Positions 6,637 through 11,670 of a stretch of DNA of 11,670 nt are shown here, piece by piece. The DNA comes from an uncultured Collinsella sp. (lineage in GTDB: Bacteria; Actinomycetota; Coriobacteriia; Coriobacteriales; Coriobacteriaceae), in NCBI GenBank assembly GCA_900549355.1, contig UROA01000057.1, forward strand, positions 1-11,670, read 5' to 3'. Each line of letters opens with the position of its first letter. The stretch's first letter is position 1. Both the position numbers and the translations under genes were made by a program. Below the pieces are notes generated by a model, which was not told the DNA's origin, searched no databases, and saw nothing but the letters and a program-made list of their open reading frames with translations.

Positions 6637-6652
6637 TACCAAGTCTTTTCCT

Positions 6653-6681
6653 GCTTCAGGCGCACCTTCACGACCTGAAGC
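6653..6681 (+). promoter_or_regulatory. rpsF leader hairpin, possible S6:S18 autoregulatory site
   Basis: An 8-bp perfect stem, GCTTCAGG (6653-6660) with CCTGAAGC (6674-6681), encloses a 13-nt loop, 13 nt before the ribosome site. S6:S18 leader motifs are known upstream of rpsF in many bacteria and mediate feedback. As I remember it, the described motif carries a conserved CCG, which I do not see in this loop, so this may be a divergent or different structure. Confidence 0.5.
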
Positions 6682-6707
6682 CACATTTGCCCAGAGGAGG
6701 TGACAAT

Positions 6708-7001
6708 ATGAAGGCTTATGAACTGCTGTTCTTTGTTGACCCGTCGCTCGACCCCGAGACTCGTCTCGCTGTTATGAAGCGTATCGATACCACGATCGCT
6801 GAGGGCGCTGGCAAGGTCGACTCCGTTGACGAGTGGGGCAAGCGCAAGCTCGCCTACGAGATCAACGACCTCACCGATGGTGACTACACCCTCATCAACT
6901 TCCACGCAGATCCTACCCAGATCGCCGAGCTTGATCGCGTCCTGCGCATCACCGACGCTGTGGTCCGCCACATGATCGTCCGTCGCGACGACCAGGAGTA
7001 A
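6708..7001 (+). CDS. rpsF: 30S ribosomal protein S6
   Basis: A 97-residue S6, the usual size. It binds the central domain of 16S rRNA as a heterodimer with S18, which is encoded two genes downstream. The N-terminal YELLFFVDPSL strand and the EWGKRKLAYEI segment (about 43-53), which leads into the second half of the ferredoxin-like fold, are clear. The start is ATG 6708, with AGGAGGTGA at 6695-6703; a GTG-type start at 6687 would overlap the ribosome site. It is first in the rpsF-ssb-rpsR-rplI operon, a conserved order, and has its own promoter and structured leader. The next gene follows after 48 bp. Confidence 0.97.
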   Translation: MKAYELLFFVDPSLDPETRLAVMKRIDTTIAEGAGKVDSVDEWGKRKLAYEINDLTDGDYTLINFHADPTQIAELDRVLRITDAVVRHMIVRRDDQE

Positions 7002-7049
7002 GACTGTCGTTTTGGACTGGGCTTGTGCCCCAAGAGGAAGTAGTGAGTT

Positions 7050-7502
7050 ATGAGCATCAATCGAGTGAACATCACCGGTAACCTCACCCGCGATCCCGAG
7101 CTGCGAGCCACCGCCGGCGGAACCCAGGTTCTGTCCTTTGGCGTCGCCGTGAACGATCGTCGCCGCAACGCGCAGACTGGCGAGTGGGAGGACTATCCCA
7201 ACTTTGTCGACTGCACCATGTTCGGCACCCGCGCCGAGGCCGTGAGTCGTTTCCTGGCAAAGGGAAACAAGGTCGCGATCGAGGGCAAGCTGCGCTACAG
7301 CTCTTGGGAGCGCGACGGCCAGCGCCGGAGCAAGCTTGAGGTCATCGTCGATGAGATCGAGTTTATGAGCTCCCGTGGTGGCCAGGGTGGCTACGATCAG
7401 GGCGGTTACGCCCCCGCAGCTCCCGCGCCCGCAGCACGTCCTGCCGCACCGGTGGCTACGCCGCCCGCGGTCGACGTCTACGATGAGGACATCCCGTTCT
7501 AA
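7050..7502 (+). CDS. ssb: single-stranded DNA-binding protein
   Basis: A 150-residue SSB, which coats single-stranded DNA in replication and repair and recruits partners through its tail. The OB fold covers about 1-106 (start MSINRVNITGNLTRDPEL, with conserved W at about 46 and 86). A Gly/Gln/Ala/Pro linker (about 108-140) leads to the acidic tip DEDIPF, the usual partner-docking motif. The start is supported by GAGGAAG at 7034-7040. Its place between rpsF and rpsR is the common arrangement; a second, competence-type SSB may exist elsewhere. No anomalies are seen. Confidence 0.97.
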   Translation: MSINRVNITGNLTRDPELRATAGGTQVLSFGVAVNDRRRNAQTGEWEDYPNFVDCTMFGTRAEAVSRFLAKGNKVAIEGKLRYSSWERDGQRRSKLEVIVDEIEFMSSRGGQGGYDQGGYAPAAPAPAARPAAPVATPPAVDVYDEDIPF

Positions 7503-7529
7503 GGGTTGTTCACCTATTTTTGAGTGAGA

Positions 7530-7555
7530 GGCGGCTTCGGTTCGCCGAAGTTGCC
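7530..7555 (+). promoter_or_regulatory. UUCG-loop hairpin in the rpsR leader
   Basis: An 11-bp stem with two G-U pairs (7530-7540 with 7545-7555) is capped by a TTCG tetraloop, between ssb and rpsR. No T-run follows, so it is not a terminator. It may stabilise or punctuate the polycistronic mRNA or modulate S18 translation; it ends 5 nt before the AAAGG ribosome site. Confidence 0.55.
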
Positions 7556-7574
7556 AAACGAAAGGTATTTTGAC

Positions 7575-7841
7575 ATGGCTAATGATTTTTCTGCACGTCA
7601 GCCGCGTCGTAAGTACTGCCAGTTCTGCAAGGAGAACACTGAGTTCATCGACTATAAGGACACTCAGCTTCTCCGTAAGTACATGACCGACCGTGGCAAG
7701 ATCAAGCCCCGTCGCGTCACTGGCGCTTGCACGCAGCATCAGCATGACATCGCCAACGCCATCAAGCGCGCCCGCGAGATGGCTCTCCTGCCGTACACCG
7801 TCCCCGTGGTTTCCTCTCGTGGCAACCGCGACCGCGGCTAA
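7575..7841 (+). CDS. rpsR: 30S ribosomal protein S18 (zinc-ligand form)
   Basis: An 88-residue S18, the binding partner of S6. The conserved core IDYKDTQLLRKYM (about 25-37) and GKIKPRRVTG (41-50) are intact. Cys15, Cys18, Cys52 and His55 match the four-ligand zinc-binding form, as opposed to the zinc-free paralogs made under zinc starvation in some actinobacteria. The start is ATG 7575, preceded by AAAGG (7561-7565); the longer open frame from 7524 spans the leader hairpin and is not likely to be translated. rplI follows after 15 bp, so the two are co-translated or tightly linked. Confidence 0.97.
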   Translation: MANDFSARQPRRKYCQFCKENTEFIDYKDTQLLRKYMTDRGKIKPRRVTGACTQHQHDIANAIKRAREMALLPYTVPVVSSRGNRDRG

Positions 7842-7856
7842 GAAGGGAGACGCATC

Positions 7857-8396
7857 ATGAAGGTTATTCTTCTCGATGAGATCAAGGGCAAGGGCGGCGA
7901 GGGTGACGTCGTAGAGGTCGCTCAGGGTTACGCTGAGAACTTCCTGTTCCCCAAGAAGCTCGCTGTTGCCGCCACCAAGGGCAACCTCAAGCAGCTTGAC
8001 GAGCGTCGCAACAACATCGCCAAGCGCGAGGCCGTCCGTCTGGCTACCGCCAACGAGACCAAGGCTGCCTTCGAGGGCAAGACGGTCACCGTTGACGTCA
8101 AGGTCGGCGACGAGGGCATCCTCTTTGGCTCCGTTACCGCCGCTATGATCGCTGACGCCATCAAGGCTCAGCTCGGTATGGACATCGACCGCAAGCGCGT
8201 CGAGCTCGGTAAGCCCATCAAGGTTGCCGGTGCCCACACCGTTGCCATCTCGCTGTACCGCGAGATCAAGGCCGAGGTTGTCGTTCTCGTCGGCGTTACC
8301 GCCGAGGAGCTCGCTGCCGAGGCTGAGGTCGAGGAGGCCGCTGAGGTCGCCGAGGCCGAGACCGCCGAGGTCGAGACTGAGGCTGCTGCCGAGTAG
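7857..8396 (+). CDS. rplI: 50S ribosomal protein L9 with acidic C-terminal extension
   Basis: A 179-residue L9, against about 150 in most bacteria. The N-terminal rRNA-binding domain is canonical: VILLDEIKGKGGEGDVVEV and GYAENFLFPKKLA (about 24-36). The long connecting helix (about 42-75) and the C-terminal domain (about 78-149) are also recognisable. The last 30 residues are an Ala/Glu/Val repeat with almost no other residue types, predicted to be a highly acidic helix or disordered tail. The ribosome site GAAGGGAGA lies just after the rpsR stop. L9 stabilises the L1 stalk region and affects frame maintenance; any role of the tail is unknown. A terminator follows directly. Confidence 0.97.
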   Translation: MKVILLDEIKGKGGEGDVVEVAQGYAENFLFPKKLAVAATKGNLKQLDERRNNIAKREAVRLATANETKAAFEGKTVTVDVKVGDEGILFGSVTAAMIADAIKAQLGMDIDRKRVELGKPIKVAGAHTVAISLYREIKAEVVVLVGVTAEELAAEAEVEEAAEVAEAETAEVETEAAAE

Positions 8397-8428
8397 CATT
8401 TGCTGCAACGCAACAATCTTGTTCTAAG

Positions 8429-8460
8429 AAGGGCGCTCTGGGAAACCAGGGCGCCCTTTT
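8429..8460 (+). terminator. intrinsic terminator of the rpsF operon
   Basis: A 13-bp stem with one G-U pair (8429-8441 with 8446-8458) has a GAAA loop and is followed by TTTT. It lies 32 bp after the rplI stop. The stem core GGGCGC is the same as in the typA terminator. Confidence 0.92.
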
Positions 8461-8578
8461 GCTTTTTGCGCTGAGTGAGTGTCATGGTGAACGTTGCGTC
8501 GAAGTCCTATATACAGGACCGTTCATCCGTTTGGTTCGGTGATGATTGGTCGCGCGCGGCGCGTTTTGGGACCGTGGC

Positions 8579-8587
8579 TGATACTAT
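8579..8587 (+). promoter_or_regulatory. candidate extended -10 promoter for dnaB
   Basis: TGATACTAT matches an extended -10 element (TG-N-TACTAT). The predicted start near 8594 would give a leader of about 27 nt. There is no good -35, which extended -10 promoters can tolerate. The terminator upstream makes a dnaB promoter in this 160-bp gap necessary. Confidence 0.45.
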
Positions 8588-8620
8588 GGATGCTCGCAAG
8601 CGATATGAATGAGGATGCTC

Positions 8621-10012
8621 ATGGCATATGACGATAGGGAGATCGGGCTGACGGTCGAGGACCGCGGCTCAAAGTTGGGTCTTCCCCAAAACCAAGATGC
8701 AGAGGCCAATGTACTGGCCGCTATGCTGCTATCGCCCGAGGTGGTCGAAGAGGCCCAGGTCGAGCTGCAGCCCGATGACTTCTACCGGCCCATTCATAAG
8801 ACCATCTATACTGCGATGGTCGATATGTACAACAGCCGCATTCCCATCGACTCCATCTCGCTGATCGATTATCTGCGAAGCATCAACAAGCTCGATGCCG
8901 TGGGCGGCGAAGCGTACATTTTGGAGCTGATGGGTCAGACCCTGTCGCTCGTCAACTGGCAGCACCATGCCGCCATCGTGCGTCGCGACTCGATGCTGCG
9001 CGAGTTGATCGGCGCCACCAACGAGATCAACGCGCTGGCCTATAACGCCCCCACCGACACGAAAGAGGTCGTGGAGCTGGCCGAGAGCAAACTGCTCAAG
9101 GTCACGGCACGCGAGGTCAAGTCGAGCTACAAGACGCTGACCGAGTTTATGGTCGAGGCCTATAACGAGGCCGAGGAAGTGTGCCAGGCCGGTGGCCAGG
9201 CTGCGGGCGTGCCCACGGGCTTTCCGTCACTCGACCGCATGCTCATGGGTTTTCGCGAGGGCCAGCTCATTATCATCGGCGCCCGTCCTGCCGTGGGTAA
9301 GACGTCGTTCGCTCTAAACCTGGCGCTCAACGCTGCCGCTGCTGGTTATACCGTCGGCTTTTTCTCGCTGGAGATGTCGGGCAAGGAAATTGCCCAGCGT
9401 CTGATTTGCGCCTATGCCATGATCTCGATCAGTGATTTCCGCATGGGCCGCATTAGCCCCGAGCAGTGGGCCAATATCAACGAGGCCACGCAGACCTTGT
9501 CCAAGCTGGATATTCTGATTGACGATACGCCCGGCACCACAGTGACCGAGATTCGCGCCAAGAGCCGCCGTATGCTCCATAACAAGGAGAAAGCCATCAT
9601 CATCCTGGACTACCTGCAGCTGGTGAGTCCTCCGCCGGGACGCCGCTCCGAGAGCCGTACCGTCGAGGTTTCGGAGATGTCGCGTGGTCTGAAGATCATG
9701 GCCAAGGAGCTCAAGATTCCGCTCATCGCGTTGTCGCAGCTGTCACGTCAGGTCGAATCCCGTACCGGCAAGCGCCCACAGCTTTCCGACCTTCGTGAAT
9801 CGGGCTCCATCGAGCAGGACGCCGATATCGTTATGTTCTTGGACCGCTCCGCCGACGAGGCCGAGGCCTCGCGCGACGATCGACCCGACGAGGGCGTTAC
9901 GCGTATCGTCGTGGCCAAGAACCGTTCGGGCCCGATCGGCGACGTCGATCTGATGTTCCTGCCGGCATCCACCAAGTTCTATGAGCTTGATGGGGCACAT
10001 GCCGAGGAGTAG
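8621..10012 (+). CDS. dnaB: replicative DNA helicase DnaB
   Basis: A 463-residue hexameric 5'-3' helicase that unwinds the fork and binds primase. The N-terminal domain (about 15-110; PQNQDAEANVLAAML start) is typical. The RecA-like motor has Walker A GARPAVGKT (220-228), the FFSLEMS motif (about 247), Walker B ILDYLQL (about 328-334), the ALSQLSR motif (about 370) and the RESGSIEQDAD segment (about 392-402) with the arginine finger. Full length, no intein. The start is ATG 8621, with GAGG at 8611-8614; ATG 8609 and 8615 are in frame but have no ribosome site. It lies directly behind the rplI terminator, as in many Gram-positive genomes. Confidence 0.97.
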   Translation: MAYDDREIGLTVEDRGSKLGLPQNQDAEANVLAAMLLSPEVVEEAQVELQPDDFYRPIHKTIYTAMVDMYNSRIPIDSISLIDYLRSINKLDAVGGEAYILELMGQTLSLVNWQHHAAIVRRDSMLRELIGATNEINALAYNAPTDTKEVVELAESKLLKVTAREVKSSYKTLTEFMVEAYNEAEEVCQAGGQAAGVPTGFPSLDRMLMGFREGQLIIIGARPAVGKTSFALNLALNAAAAGYTVGFFSLEMSGKEIAQRLICAYAMISISDFRMGRISPEQWANINEATQTLSKLDILIDDTPGTTVTEIRAKSRRMLHNKEKAIIILDYLQLVSPPPGRRSESRTVEVSEMSRGLKIMAKELKIPLIALSQLSRQVESRTGKRPQLSDLRESGSIEQDADIVMFLDRSADEAEASRDDRPDEGVTRIVVAKNRSGPIGDVDLMFLPASTKFYELDGAHAEE

Positions 10013-10039
10013 GACAGGCGCCCGTTGCACGGGTATACT
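10011..10039 (+). promoter_or_regulatory. candidate promoter for purA
   Basis: AGGACA (10011-10016, overlapping the dnaB stop codon) and TATACT (10034-10039) are separated by 17 bp. The -10 is strong, and the -35 matches the consensus at four positions. The predicted leader is about 60 nt. Confidence 0.45.
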
Positions 10040-10105
10040 GGGAATGTTTTGTGCTTCTGCGTGCCGGCGTGGCGCGTAGACAGTCCATGAATGTAAGGAG
10101 TAAAC

Positions 10106-11392
<1,287 letters not shown>

Positions 11393-11414
11393 TCGGGACT
11401 ATTTGGTTATTGCG

Positions 11415-11470
11415 ATATACCCCTTTGCAGCCCGGACGGGCGGCCGAGGGGTATATTTGCTTGCAAAGGG
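11415..11470 (+). terminator. purA terminator overlapping an alternative hairpin
   Basis: ATATACCCCT (11415-11424) pairs with 11447-11456 around an inner GC stem near 11430-11440, followed by a short TTTGCTT, giving a probable but weak terminator. A second 9-bp pairing, CCCTTTGCA (11421-11429) with TGCAAAGGG (11462-11470), shares four bases with the first, so the two stems exclude each other. This looks like an attenuator layout, but no ligand or leader peptide is seen. Confidence 0.55.
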
Positions 11471-11510
11471 CTCGCGCGGAGCGGGCCATTCATCCATAGA
11501 GGAGGCACCC

Positions 11511-11670
11511 TTGAAGGCGGACACTCAAACCATCGACATCCTGTTGTTGGGCAGCGGCGGCCGCGAGCATGCTTTGGCAGCTAAGCTCGCAGCATCACCG
11601 CGCGCCGGCAAGCTCTACATCGCGCCGGGTAACGGCGGGGCCGCGGGCCGGCGCGGGGAATCGTCGGTAA
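11511..11670 (+). CDS. purD: phosphoribosylamine-glycine ligase (GAR synthetase), 5' part
   Basis: The first 53 codons of a gene running off the right edge. The N-terminal fold is clear: a TIDILLLGSGGREHALAAKL strand-loop-helix with the GSGGREHAL signature, then LYIAPGNGG, both diagnostic for the nucleotide-binding N-domain of PurD, the second step of purine synthesis. The start is TTG 11511, with GAGGAGG about five bases upstream and no ATG nearby. The last ten codons (after APGNGG) drift from what I expect for the family, which usually has a T-A and then an N-V pair. That could be natural variation or a base error near the edge. Confidence 0.88.
   Translation, partial: MKADTQTIDILLLGSGGREHALAAKLAASPRAGKLYIAPGNGGAAGRRGESSV

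Noticed and set aside
6636..8408. A 590-codon minus-strand open frame opposite rpsF-ssb-rpsR-rplI
   Set aside because: It overlaps four certain genes, is Leu/Gly/Asp-rich and low in complexity, and is an artefact of codon bias on the other strand.

Overview
The window looks like chromosomal DNA from a high-GC actinobacterium of class Coriobacteriia, most likely Collinsella or a close relative. The basis is the codon bias (strong G/C at third positions), the protein style of TypA, DnaB and PurA, and the block rpsF-ssb-rpsR-rplI-dnaB followed by purA and purD. The genus assignment is inferred from memory of the group, not from a search.

Layout. Positions 1-204 hold a possible tail of an upstream gene and the leader of a three-gene plus-strand cluster (205-1575): a bifunctional-nuclease (BFN/DUF151) protein, a small two-helix membrane protein and a small acidic protein of unknown function. 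The translation GTPase typA follows (1693-3531) and ends at a strong intrinsic terminator. Two minus-strand genes come next: a secreted or membrane protein with bactofilin-like beta repeats and several C-terminal membrane helices (3661-4806), and a seven-helix TRIC/UPF0126 membrane protein with a TTG start (4914-5603). The 5604-6707 stretch has no protein gene. It holds two minus-strand serine tRNA genes (CGA and GGA anticodons, both with encoded CCA), each with its own terminator, and one clear tRNA promoter. Beside the tRNAs lies an unusual 127-bp cluster: three near-perfect hairpins in a row, then a copy of the 3' end of the serine tRNA in inverted orientation.

From 6608 a good sigma-70-like promoter and a structured leader precede the ribosome/replication operon: rpsF (S6), ssb, rpsR (S18, zinc-ligand type) and rplI (L9 with an unusual acidic Ala/Glu tail), closed by an intrinsic terminator. 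Then come dnaB (replicative helicase), purA (adenylosuccinate synthetase) and, running off the right edge, purD (GAR synthetase) with a TTG start. SSB and DnaB act together at the replication fork, S6 and S18 bind each other on the 30S subunit, and PurA/PurD supply purines.

Most of the window is core housekeeping DNA. I do not see a new defence or mobile system. The parts least explained by known genes are the hairpin/tRNA-remnant cluster at 5782-5908, the overlapping alternative hairpins between purA and purD, the structured leaders around rpsF and rpsR, the bactofilin-like membrane gene and the two small unknown genes behind the BFN protein.
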